Shown: positions 8,636 to 16,879 of the stretch, piece after piece
Numbering within the stretch: the stretch's first letter is position 1
Layout of the letters: each line of letters opens with the position of its first letter
Virus record (IMG/VR): IMGVR_UViG_3300023174_000106
Span: 1-64,000 of that record
Source of the DNA: a virus
Direction: 5' to 3' (one strand)
DNA: 64,000 nt
Translations under genes and position numbers: made by a program
Notes under the pieces: model-generated
Seen by the model: the letters and a program-made list of their open reading frames with translations, nothing else
What the model was told of the DNA's origin: nothing
Databases searched by the model: none

Positions 8636-9700
8636 ATGAGTTTTAATCAAGACGAAAAAAAGAGATTGTTCTCTATCTTTGAAAATATTTCACAAGAAGA
8701 TAAGAATAAAGTATCTAATCGAAATCAAAATTCCGATATTCTCTTGATTGATGCGCTAAATACATTTATTCGCGCTTATTCGGTAATGCCATCCATGAAT
8801 GAAGATGGTCTTCATACGGGTGGCATTGCCGGATTTCTTAAAAGTATGGGATATGCAATTAAATTGCTTAACCCCACTCGATGTGTTGTTGTATTTGATG
8901 GTAATGGTGGGAGCATGAAACGTCGTAAGATTTATCCACAATACAAAGATAAACGACACACAAAAATTCGTCTTAACAGAGCATATTCAGAATTGTCTAC
9001 ATCTGACGTAGAAGAAAAGAATATGAAATCTCAACTGTTGAGGTCAGTTCATTATTTGGATTGTTTGCCAGTTTCAACTATGGCAATTGACCATATTGAA
9101 GCAGACGATACTATTGCTTATATTGCACAACAATACTGCAAGGACAGTAATGTTACTATAATGAGCGCTGACAAAGATTTTCTACAATTAGCCAGTGAAA
9201 AAGTCAAGATTTGGAGTCCTACTAAAAAGAAACTATATGGATGTGTTGAGATTTTAAATGAATACGGCGTTAGTTGTCAAAATTATATTTGGTATAGAGT
9301 TTTAGAAGGAGACGTATCCGATAATATCGACGGCATACAAGGCGCTGGCTTAAAAACGGTCATCAAGTGTTTTCCTTTTTTTGCTGAGAATCGACACGTA
9401 GAACTAGACGAGATTTATAATTACTGTGAAAATAATCAAAGTAAGTATAAATTGTATCGTACTATACTTGAAAACAAAGATGTTGTAGAACGTAACTATA
9501 CGTTGATGCAGTTGAAAGACACGGAGGTTCAAAGTTTCTCACAACTCCGTATTAATGAAATACTAGATAAGCCAACACAGAAGCTGGACCGAGTTGGTTT
9601 TTCTAAATTGGTCACTGAAGATAAAATGTGGAGTAACATTCCCAATTACCAAATATGGCTCAATGAATGTTTTGGTAAGTTGACCACGTTGGTGAGATAA
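8636..9700 (+). CDS. rnh: RNase H / 5'-3' exonuclease (FEN family)
   Basis: 354-residue flap-endonuclease-type nuclease expected to remove RNA primers and process lagging-strand fragments, as T4 RNase H does. Metal-binding acidic motifs are in order: LLIDALNTF, VVVFDGNGG, HIEADDTIAY, SADKDFLQL and GDVSDNIDG, followed by the helix-hairpin segment GIQGAGLKT. It follows uvsX closely and precedes the helicase gene in the same direction. It is slightly longer than T4 RNase H (305 aa) because of an extended C-terminus. Confidence 0.87.
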   Translation: MSFNQDEKKRLFSIFENISQEDKNKVSNRNQNSDILLIDALNTFIRAYSVMPSMNEDGLHTGGIAGFLKSMGYAIKLLNPTRCVVVFDGNGGSMKRRKIYPQYKDKRHTKIRLNRAYSELSTSDVEEKNMKSQLLRSVHYLDCLPVSTMAIDHIEADDTIAYIAQQYCKDSNVTIMSADKDFLQLASEKVKIWSPTKKKLYGCVEILNEYGVSCQNYIWYRVLEGDVSDNIDGIQGAGLKTVIKCFPFFAENRHVELDEIYNYCENNQSKYKLYRTILENKDVVERNYTLMQLKDTEVQSFSQLRINEILDKPTQKLDRVGFSKLVTEDKMWSNIPNYQIWLNECFGKLTTLVR

Positions 9701-9772
9701 TAAATCAATAAAATAAGTATACAAATAGGAAAATATAACCTACACTGGTTATGTAGTAAAATATTATTAATT

Positions 9773-11158
9773 ATGAGCGAAAATCACGTTATAGACAATT
9801 TGAAGAAGTTTGGATCTGAATTCCAAATCAAATGCATATCTGGAATTCTTAGCGATAAGACTTTCTTGGAGAGACTTTCTGATATCATTGATCCAACTTC
9901 ATTTGAATCAGATGCACATCAATGGATTGTAAAACAAACTGTATCGTACTTTATGCATTATAAAGATCTACCTACACTTAATGTATTTAAGATAAAGGTG
10001 GATGGAATTGAAAACAACGTATTGAAAGAAAGTGTTGTTTCACAACTTCGTAATGTGTATCAAAAAATCACAGATAGTGATTTAAAGTTTGTTAAAGAAC
10101 AGTATCTTGAATTTTGTAAGAGTCAAAAACTCAAGAGTGCAATTATGGACAGTGTTGGTTATCTGAAACAGGGTAATTATGAACAAGTCAAAGCATTGGT
10201 TGACAATGCAATGAAGGCTGGAATGGAACGTAATATTGGTCATGACTATATGACTGAAGTTGAAAAACGTATGAGTGTTATGGCTCGTAACACGGTAAAG
10301 ACCAACTGGAACGAGGTTGATACCATTATGGACGGTGGACTGGCGGCTGGTGAACTTGGAATTATCACGGCTTGTGCTGGTGCTGGAAAAAGTTGGGTTC
10401 TTGCCAAGATGGGAGCTGAGGCGATGAAACAAGGTAAGAACGTAGTTCATTTTACTCTTGAGTTGAATGAAAACTATGTGGGTCTTCGTTATGATAGTTG
10501 TTTTACAGGAATTGATTTCCAAAATATTCGTAACAATGTGGATATTGTCCGTAATAAGATTGAACAAGTGCCTGGCAAGTTGTTCATCAAGTATTTTCCA
10601 ATTAAGACTGTCAGTGCACATCATTTGAAGATGCATGTCGAACGTATTGCTATGTTGGGAAGTAAGATTGATATGATTGTCGTCGATTATGCTGATATTC
10701 TACGACCTTATCAGAGTGACCGTAATAGCAATAGTTACAGTGAAGCAGGTGGTATATATGAGGAACTTCGTAGTGTTGCGGGTGAATTGCAAGTACCTAT
10801 TTGGAGTGCTTCACAGAGTAATCGTGCTGCTATGGATGAAGATATTATTCAGGCAAACAATATTTCGGATTCATATCGTAAGATCATGACAGCTGACTTT
10901 GTTATGTCACTTAGTCGTAAAGTTACCGATAAAGTTGCTAATACTGCACGGTTTCATATTATTAAGAATCGTTTTGGTCCTGATGGAATGACATTTCCTG
11001 CCAGAATGAACGCTGGATGTGGTGATATTCAAATTTTTGCTGAAAATTCGAAGGATGGTATGGCTATTATTAACGAAATGGGAGACAGTGAGAATTTGGT
11101 TAAGAAGGCATTGTCAAACAAGTGGAATACTCACATGGGAGATGATGATGATGAATGA
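9773..11158 (+). CDS. Replicative DNA helicase (DnaB/gp41-like)
   Basis: 461 residues. An N-terminal helical domain (about 1-165) is followed by the RecA-fold motor: Walker A ACAGAGKS (200-207), ELNENYVGLRYDS, Walker B MIVVDYADIL, and SQSNRAA near the arginine-finger region. The length and layout match T4 gp41 (475 aa), the hexameric 5'-3' helicase. The C-terminus is acidic (DDDDE). The 72-base upstream gap contains only a 6-bp hairpin (9735-9752) and no Shine-Dalgarno. Confidence 0.9.
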   Translation: MSENHVIDNLKKFGSEFQIKCISGILSDKTFLERLSDIIDPTSFESDAHQWIVKQTVSYFMHYKDLPTLNVFKIKVDGIENNVLKESVVSQLRNVYQKITDSDLKFVKEQYLEFCKSQKLKSAIMDSVGYLKQGNYEQVKALVDNAMKAGMERNIGHDYMTEVEKRMSVMARNTVKTNWNEVDTIMDGGLAAGELGIITACAGAGKSWVLAKMGAEAMKQGKNVVHFTLELNENYVGLRYDSCFTGIDFQNIRNNVDIVRNKIEQVPGKLFIKYFPIKTVSAHHLKMHVERIAMLGSKIDMIVVDYADILRPYQSDRNSNSYSEAGGIYEELRSVAGELQVPIWSASQSNRAAMDEDIIQANNISDSYRKIMTADFVMSLSRKVTDKVANTARFHIIKNRFGPDGMTFPARMNAGCGDIQIFAENSKDGMAIINEMGDSENLVKKALSNKWNTHMGDDDDE

Positions 11159-11255
11159 TAGTATGTAACAGTCGGAAAACATTAAAAAAATTATAAAAAA
11201 TCAACATCAACATATAAAATTTAGAGTGAAAGTATCATAGTTATTTTTTGTCTAT

Positions 11256-13595
11256 ATGAAAAAAGAAATCTTTATTAAAAAAAGAAGCGGATTATTGGAA
11301 AAATTCAATGCTGATAAAATCAACAAGGTTTTACAATGGGCAACTGAAGGTATTAAGAATGTCTCGTTTGAAGAAGTCGCAATGAACGCACATTTGTCGT
11401 TCTTTGATGGAATGTCATCTGGTGCAATTCATGCAATGTTGATTGAAGCTGCCTCAAATTTGATTTCAATCGAAAAGCCAAATTATCAATTTGTGGCATC
11501 AAGGTTGATGAACTACCAACTTCGTAAAAAGGTGTGGGGAGGAAAGAATCCTCCTAAGTTGTATGATCTTTTAAAGACCAATATTGATAAGTTGGTGTAC
11601 GATGACGCTATCTTGGATTGGTATTCCAAAAAGGATTTTGACAAATTGGATGAATATTTGAAGCATGATCGTGACTTTGATTTTTCTTATGCTGGAATCA
11701 AACAGTTGTGTGACAAGTATCTGATTCAAAACCGTAGTACTAAGGAGATCTACGAGACTCCGCAATTCGCTTATATGCTAATTGCAATGACTTTCTTCAA
11801 GGACTATAGTGATAACCGTATTGAGTACGTCAAGAAGGCCTATAACTACTTCAGCAAACATAAGATCAACCTTCCAACTCCAATTATGGCAGGTGTTCGA
11901 TCAGTTATGAAGAGTTATGCTTCATGCAGTTTGTTTACCGTTGATGATACACTCAAAAGTATCTTCAGCAACAACACTGCTGTTGGATTTGCAACCGCTA
12001 GTCGTTATGGAATCGGACTCAATTTGAGTCGTTTGCGTGCTACAAACGCCCCAATCCGTAATGGTGAAGTGATTCATACCGGCCCAATTCCTTTTGCCAA
12101 GGCTTTTGAGTCTACTGTGAAGTGTTGTCACCAGAATGGTATTCGTGGCGGTAGTGCAACAGTCAATTTTGCATGGTTTCACTACGACATCATGGATATT
12201 TTGGTATTGAAGAACAACGCTGGAACGGATGATAACCGTGTTCGTAAGTTGGATTACTGTATTGGTCTTGATAAGTTGATCTTTGAACGCTTCTTGGAGA
12301 ACAAGGACGTGACATTGTTCAGTTATCATGAGTGTGCAAGTCTCTGGAACACATTTGGATATCCCGAATTTAAGGAGAAGTATGAAAAGGCTGAAGCTAA
12401 CAAGAACATCAAGTTCAAGAAGACGGTCAAAGCTCGTGAATTGATGGGTCTTCTTGCTAAGGAACGTATTGAAACCGGGCGTATTTACACAATGTTCGTG
12501 GATCATGCAAATGAACACGGTAGTTGGTTAGATCAAGTTGATACGAGCAATCTTTGCCTTGAGGTGAATCATCCTTTGATTCCTATTGAGGATGTGAATG
12601 ATCCTAATGGTGAGATTGGAGTGTGTATTTTGGCCGCTGTAAATTGGTTGGAGATCAAGGATGACGATGAAATGAAGAACGTTTGTGACGTTATCGTTCG
12701 TATGTTGGATTCTTTGATTGAACACCAGAACTATTTCGTTCCTGCTGCTGAAAACTTCGCTAAAAAGCGTCGTAGTCTTGGTGTTGGAGTGAGTAACTTG
12801 GCTGCTCTACTTGCTAGAGAGGGTTTGAAGTATTGGGATAAGGATGCTCCAAACTTTGTTGCCAAGTGGATGGAGAAGATGAGTTACTACTTGATTGAAG
12901 CGAGTGTTGAAATGGCTAAGGAACGTGGTGTATGTGAAAAGTTTGATCGTACTAAGTTCAGTAAAGGTATTTTGCCAATCGATACATACAAGAAGGACAT
13001 TAATGAATTCATTACTGAACCATTACACATGGATTGGGAAGGATTGCGTGTTAAGATTAAACAACATGGAATGCGTCATAGTACATTGACTGCTTGTATG
13101 CCTGTTGAATCCAGCAGTGTTATTCAGAGTAGTACCAATGGAATCGAACCTCCACGTAGTTTGATTAGTTACAAGGGCAGTAAGGCTAACATTTTGCCGG
13201 TAGTGGTACCTGGCATCGATAAGTATAGTGAAAATTATACGTTTGCGTTTGACATGCCGGATAATAGTGGGTACCTTAAGGTAGCAGCTGCTATTCAGAA
13301 GTTTACTGATATGAGCATCAGCACCAATACGTACTATGTTCCGTCACGTTATTCTCAAAACAAAGTTCCTGTTCAAGAGGTAATTAAGGATATTTTGTTG
13401 GCATACAAGTATGGTATCAAAAATCTGTATTATGCTAATACAGATGACGGTGACAAACAGACTGCAATGGAAGATAATACAGATGACGGTGACAAACAGA
13501 CTGCAATGGAAGATAATAAACAAAACGTTAAAGTTATTGAACCTAAAATTGAAGAAGAGTCAACTGGGTGTTCCAGTGGGGCTTGTGCTATGTAA
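11256..13595 (+). CDS. nrdA: Ribonucleoside-diphosphate reductase alpha chain (class Ia)
   Basis: Reduces NDPs to dNDPs. An N-terminal ATP-cone (about 1-90) precedes the catalytic barrel. Active-site cysteines are C224 (YASCSLF), C434 (SNLCLEV, with N and E around it) and C457 (GVCILAAVNW). The radical-transfer tyrosine pair is Y725-Y726 (NLYYANT), and the C-terminal CSSGAC shuttle pair matches E. coli CESGAC. The protein is therefore complete and looks active. A 39-bp exact tandem duplication near the 3' end (13437-13514) doubles a 13-residue acidic linker before the C-terminal cysteines. The beta subunit gene starts four bases after the stop. Confidence 0.95.
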   Translation: MKKEIFIKKRSGLLEKFNADKINKVLQWATEGIKNVSFEEVAMNAHLSFFDGMSSGAIHAMLIEAASNLISIEKPNYQFVASRLMNYQLRKKVWGGKNPPKLYDLLKTNIDKLVYDDAILDWYSKKDFDKLDEYLKHDRDFDFSYAGIKQLCDKYLIQNRSTKEIYETPQFAYMLIAMTFFKDYSDNRIEYVKKAYNYFSKHKINLPTPIMAGVRSVMKSYASCSLFTVDDTLKSIFSNNTAVGFATASRYGIGLNLSRLRATNAPIRNGEVIHTGPIPFAKAFESTVKCCHQNGIRGGSATVNFAWFHYDIMDILVLKNNAGTDDNRVRKLDYCIGLDKLIFERFLENKDVTLFSYHECASLWNTFGYPEFKEKYEKAEANKNIKFKKTVKARELMGLLAKERIETGRIYTMFVDHANEHGSWLDQVDTSNLCLEVNHPLIPIEDVNDPNGEIGVCILAAVNWLEIKDDDEMKNVCDVIVRMLDSLIEHQNYFVPAAENFAKKRRSLGVGVSNLAALLAREGLKYWDKDAPNFVAKWMEKMSYYLIEASVEMAKERGVCEKFDRTKFSKGILPIDTYKKDINEFITEPLHMDWEGLRVKIKQHGMRHSTLTACMPVESSSVIQSSTNGIEPPRSLISYKGSKANILPVVVPGIDKYSENYTFAFDMPDNSGYLKVAAAIQKFTDMSISTNTYYVPSRYSQNKVPVQEVIKDILLAYKYGIKNLYYANTDDGDKQTAMEDNTDDGDKQTAMEDNKQNVKVIEPKIEEESTGCSSGACAM
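13437..13514 (+). repeat. Exact 39-bp in-frame tandem duplication inside nrdA
   Basis: 13437-13475 and 13476-13514 are identical. Each encodes the 13 residues NTDDGDKQTAMED. The duplicate lengthens the flexible tail that carries the C-terminal redox cysteines and leaves the frame intact. Perfect identity suggests a recent slippage event or an assembly artefact. Confidence 0.95.
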
Positions 13596-13598
13596 AAT

Positions 13599-14657
13599 AT
13601 GAAAACTGTATTGAATAAAAAGAATATCGACCAACTGAGAAACCCAATGTTTTTCGGTGAAGATCTATCTCTTCAGAGATATGATAAAATTAAGTATCAA
13701 AAGTTCTATGAACTTTATGATCAACAACTCAACTTTTTTTGGCGTCCTCAAGAAGTGAACCTTGTAAAGGACATTAGTGACTACAAGGTGTTGTCTGATG
13801 AGGAACGGTTTGTGTTTGATAGCAATCTTAAGTTTCAGACCATGACCGACAGTATGTTGAGTCGTAGTATTCACGAATTGATGAAGCATTGTACAAATCC
13901 AGAACTGGAAATTTGTATGAATACTTGGTCGTTTTTTGAAACTATCCACAGTAACAGTTATACATACATTCTTAACAATGTTTATCCAGATGCTACCAAG
14001 TTCTTTGATAGTGTATTAGAAGACGAAGAAATTGTAAAACGCGCTAAAGCTATTAGTAAGAAGTATGACGAACTATTGGCACCATCAGATGACGTTAAAC
14101 AACAGTTGTTTGATGCTATTCTTGCTACGCAGATCACTGAGGGATTGATTTTCTATGTGAGTTTTGCTTGTAGTTTCTATTTTGGATTTCGTGGAAAGAT
14201 GGAGGGTAATAGTAAGATTATTAAGTTTATTAGCCGCGATGAAAATCTACACGTGGCTATTACCCAAAATATTATGAAGAACTGGATTAATAACCCAGAA
14301 GAAGGATTCCAAGATATTGTTAAGAAGAACGAAGACAAAATCTATGCTGCATATGAAATGGCAGTTAATGCAGAAAAAGACTGGGCTGATTATCTTTTCA
14401 GTAAAGGTAATCTAGTAGGTTTGACCAGTGAAAGTCTAAAACACTATATTGAATGGTTGGCAAACAATCGTTTATCTAGTATGGGATACAAAAAGATTTA
14501 CAGTAATGCTAAGGTAAATCCTCTATCTGGATGGTTGGATAGTTATTATGATAGTAAAAAGTTACAAGTTGCTCCTCAAGAAACAGAATTGAGTAGTTAT
14601 GTCAAAGGAGTGGATAATACCATCAATGATGATGCTTTTGATGGATTTAAACTCTAA
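13599..14657 (+). CDS. nrdB: Ribonucleoside-diphosphate reductase beta chain (class Ia)
   Basis: 352-residue di-iron radical subunit. Metal ligands align with E. coli NrdB: D84 (MTDS), E114 and H117 (ETIHSNSY, with the radical tyrosine Y121), E181 (TEGLIFY), E215 and H218 (RDENLHVA). The C-terminal tail that docks on NrdA is present. It is directly downstream of nrdA and followed by a strong terminator, giving a nrdAB unit. Confidence 0.95.
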   Translation: MKTVLNKKNIDQLRNPMFFGEDLSLQRYDKIKYQKFYELYDQQLNFFWRPQEVNLVKDISDYKVLSDEERFVFDSNLKFQTMTDSMLSRSIHELMKHCTNPELEICMNTWSFFETIHSNSYTYILNNVYPDATKFFDSVLEDEEIVKRAKAISKKYDELLAPSDDVKQQLFDAILATQITEGLIFYVSFACSFYFGFRGKMEGNSKIIKFISRDENLHVAITQNIMKNWINNPEEGFQDIVKKNEDKIYAAYEMAVNAEKDWADYLFSKGNLVGLTSESLKHYIEWLANNRLSSMGYKKIYSNAKVNPLSGWLDSYYDSKKLQVAPQETELSSYVKGVDNTINDDAFDGFKL

Positions 14658-14676
14658 TTGAGGTCAATTGTCAAAA

Positions 14677-14707
14677 AGAACACCCTCTAAAAGGGTGTTC
14701 TTTTTTT
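14677..14707 (+). terminator. Rho-independent terminator after nrdB
   Basis: Stem AGAACACCCT (14677-14686) / AGGGTGTTCT (14692-14701), 5-nt loop, then a run of seven T. It closes the nrdAB unit. Confidence 0.92.
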
Positions 14708-14745
14708 GTTATTATATGTAAACTTCGTATATTTATAGGTATAAT

Positions 14746-15429
14746 ATGAAAATTGACCAATTCCGCCAACTTATTTCTGAGAGTATTAAGGAAGTTCTTG
14801 TAGAACGTGCTGAAAAAAAGAAACGTTTAAATGAAAACAAAAAACTTTCTGTATTGTTAAAGAGTTTGATTGCTGAAATAATTGAAGAAAAAACAATAGA
14901 GTTTGATAAAACATGTGTCCAGATGGAAGAAGAATTGAATAGATTGGCACAAGGCATCAATAAAACATACAGTGTTAAGAAAAACGATGCTGGAAACTTT
15001 GAATTATGTGGATGTGAACCATATCACATTCATATTAGACCACGTTGGAACAACAATTTTGAAATTTTGGCATACAAAGACAAAATTGATAGAACTAAGA
15101 AGATTGGATGTGATTATGACGAAGTAAAAGACTTTCTAAAGTCGTTTTTGACTAGCGATAAAGAAAATTATATTAATGCTGCATATAACAAATCAGCAGA
15201 AAATAGCGTTGATAAGGAAAAAAAGAAGAATCAAGGAGATAAACCGCAAGAAACTGATGAAAAAGTGGTGGATGCTGTTAAAAAGGAAGAAGATTTGCCA
15301 GATAAACCAATGCAAGATGTGAATCTTAAGAAGGTTGAAAAGCAATCTGATCACTCTTTGAAGGGCGAAAAGGCCAAATACAAGTATCCTAAACAAAAGG
15401 ATGACAACTTGACTGTTAAGTTTAAGTGA
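14746..15429 (+). CDS. Lys/Glu-rich protein with packaged-protein-like N-terminus
   Basis: 227 residues, no recognised family. The N-terminal 60 residues are strongly helical and charged, beginning MKIDQFRQLISE and reaching EVLVE, both L/I-x-E sites of the kind cut by T4-type prohead protease. A small central domain (about 70-135) contains CGCEPYHIHIRPRW. The last 70 residues are Lys-rich and disordered, as expected of DNA-contacting internal head proteins. It is a free-standing gene after a terminator. An ATATTTATA element (14729-14737) lies upstream, as at 60781. A head-cargo role is inference. Confidence 0.6.
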   Translation: MKIDQFRQLISESIKEVLVERAEKKKRLNENKKLSVLLKSLIAEIIEEKTIEFDKTCVQMEEELNRLAQGINKTYSVKKNDAGNFELCGCEPYHIHIRPRWNNNFEILAYKDKIDRTKKIGCDYDEVKDFLKSFLTSDKENYINAAYNKSAENSVDKEKKKNQGDKPQETDEKVVDAVKKEEDLPDKPMQDVNLKKVEKQSDHSLKGEKAKYKYPKQKDDNLTVKFK

Positions 15430-15483
15430 GTTGATCGAATATGGGTACAGTCTGTATGGTCAAACCACTGTCGGATAAAACCT

Positions 15484-15786
15484 ATGAAAAAAATTATTAC
15501 TAAATCATTGTTAGTTGCCGCATTACTCAGTACTTTTTCTGTTAATGCCGGTCACTTCAGTTGGGGAGTTTCCATTGGATTTGGTGGACCAGTATATTGT
15601 CCACCACCAGTTGTTTATGCTCCCGTGGTTTATCAGCCACAAGTGGTCGTAGTCCAACAACCGGTGGTTCAACATGTAGTGTATCCACAACCAGTGGTTA
15701 TAGTTGCTCCACCGCCGGTAGTTTATTATCCATCTCCTACGATCTGGATTGGTGGTGGTCACCATCATCATGGACATAGACGTTAA
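15484..15786 (+). CDS. Small exported Pro/Val/His-rich protein
   Basis: 100 residues. A textbook signal peptide (KK, hydrophobic LLVAALLSTFSVNA) has a likely cleavage site after VNA (about residue 22). The mature part is repetitive, with PPPVVYAPVVY-type and VVQQPVVQ repeats, and ends GGGHHHHGHRR, which could bind metal. It resembles small bacterial periplasmic or surface proteins more than phage proteins and may have come from a host. A possible promoter lies upstream (TTGATC-N18-TATGGT, about 15435-15464) and a terminator follows, so it is its own unit. Confidence 0.75.
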   Translation: MKKIITKSLLVAALLSTFSVNAGHFSWGVSIGFGGPVYCPPPVVYAPVVYQPQVVVVQQPVVQHVVYPQPVVIVAPPPVVYYPSPTIWIGGGHHHHGHRR

Positions 15787-15810
15787 ATTTGATTCAAAAA
15801 ACTACTTTGA

Positions 15811-15839
15811 AAGCCGCTGAAAAAAACAGCGGCTTTTTT
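15811..15839 (+). terminator. Rho-independent terminator after the exported protein gene
   Basis: Stem AAGCCGCTG (15811-15819) / CAGCGGCTT (15827-15835), A-rich 7-nt loop, then TTTT. It lies just upstream of the promoter for the AAA+ gene. Confidence 0.9.
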
Positions 15840-15840
15840 G

Positions 15841-15868
15841 TTGACTTCTTTTAAAGTTGGTGTAGGAT
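15841..15868 (+). promoter_or_regulatory. Promoter of the AAA+ ATPase gene
   Basis: TTGACT (15841-15846), 16-bp spacer, TAGGAT (15863-15868). The stretch TTGGTGTAGGATA is nearly identical to the promoter at 16842, so the two genes are probably co-regulated. Confidence 0.6.
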
Positions 15869-15884
15869 AAAGAAAATTAAGTTT

Positions 15885-16832
15885 ATGAAAAACACTAACA
15901 AGTCATTCAATCAAATCCTCGATTCCGCTCTTTCTAAGAAGCCGGATAATGTTATTATTTCGGACATCAAGTGGAAGTATCTCGTTCGATCCGTTCTTTA
16001 TGGAAAGAACGTGTTGATGGTTGGACCTACCGGATGTGGCAAGACGCTTGCTGCCCAAACAGTTGCCAAGACATTTAACCGTCCATTCTTTTACTTCAAC
16101 ATGGGGTCTACCCAAGATGCTCGTAGTGCTCTTATTGGTAATACTCACTTTGAAAAGGAAACGGGAACAATTTTCAGTGAATCTACTTTTGTAAAGGCAA
16201 TTCAAACTCCAAACGCTGTTATTCTGTTGGATGAAATTAGTCGTGCTCATCACGACGCTGCAAACATCATGATGACTGTACTTGATACTCTTCAACGATA
16301 TCTTCGATTGGATGAAAAGAAGGACAGTGAAGTTGTTAATGTTGCATCTGGTGTATGTTTCATTGGAACGGCTAATATTGGCAATCAATATACTGCTACC
16401 CGTGTTATGGACCGTGCTCTTATGGATCGATTCTCTGTTAAGATTGAAATGGACTTTCTTGACAAACAGTCCGAATTCACTTTGATGATCAATCGATTTG
16501 GAATTGATACAAATGATACGAATTTGGTTAATACGATTACTTCTATCTGTGATATTTCCGCTCATACCCGTGATCAATATCGCCAGGAAGATGGCAAGAT
16601 TACCAACTTTGTTTCAACTCGAGCGGTTTGTGAAATGGTTGAACTTGCCAAGGATGGATTTAGTCTTAAGGAAATTGCTGAAAGCGTAATCTATCCGGAG
16701 TTTTCTTCTGATGGTGGAGTTGATAGTGAACGTACTTACATCAAACAAGTTGTTCAAAAGTATGTTCCAAGTGAAGCTACAAATGATCCGTTGATGAACG
16801 ATCCGTTGAAGAAGAATCAACCTCCTTTCTAA
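15885..16832 (+). CDS. MoxR/CobS-type AAA+ ATPase
   Basis: 315 residues. Walker A GPTGCGKT (47-54), Walker B VILLDEISRAH (about 112-122) and sensor 1 GTANIG are followed by the RALMDRF arginine-finger region. Many T4-like phages of aquatic bacteria encode such a protein, usually named CobS after the cobaltochelatase subunit. The family more generally remodels protein partners together with a VWA-domain protein. That partner is next door (16880), each gene having its own near-identical promoter. Metal chelation, protein remodelling or host takeover cannot be told apart from sequence. Confidence 0.85.
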   Translation: MKNTNKSFNQILDSALSKKPDNVIISDIKWKYLVRSVLYGKNVLMVGPTGCGKTLAAQTVAKTFNRPFFYFNMGSTQDARSALIGNTHFEKETGTIFSESTFVKAIQTPNAVILLDEISRAHHDAANIMMTVLDTLQRYLRLDEKKDSEVVNVASGVCFIGTANIGNQYTATRVMDRALMDRFSVKIEMDFLDKQSEFTLMINRFGIDTNDTNLVNTITSICDISAHTRDQYRQEDGKITNFVSTRAVCEMVELAKDGFSLKEIAESVIYPEFSSDGGVDSERTYIKQVVQKYVPSEATNDPLMNDPLKKNQPPF

Positions 16833-16841
16833 AAAAAGTCA

Positions 16842-16870
16842 TTGACTTTGTTATAATGCTGGTGTAGGAT
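16842..16870 (+). promoter_or_regulatory. Promoter of the VWA protein gene
   Basis: TTGACT (16842-16847), 17-bp spacer, TAGGAT (16865-16870). It shares TGGTGTAGGATA with the promoter at 15841. The predicted transcript begins only a few bases before the ATG at 16880. Confidence 0.6.
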
Positions 16871-16879
16871 ATTAACACA

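Noticed and set aside
10082-10636. 184-codon minus-strand open frame opposite the helicase gene
   Set aside because: It lies wholly inside a conserved gene, with a composition typical of a shadow.
11922-12518. Long minus-strand open frame opposite nrdA
   Set aside because: NrdA is intact on the plus strand with all catalytic residues. The antisense frame has no motif and is a codon-bias shadow.
15523-15777. Minus-strand open frame opposite the Pro/Val-rich exported protein
   Set aside because: It arises from the repetitive sequence. The plus-strand protein has a clear signal peptide and a downstream terminator.
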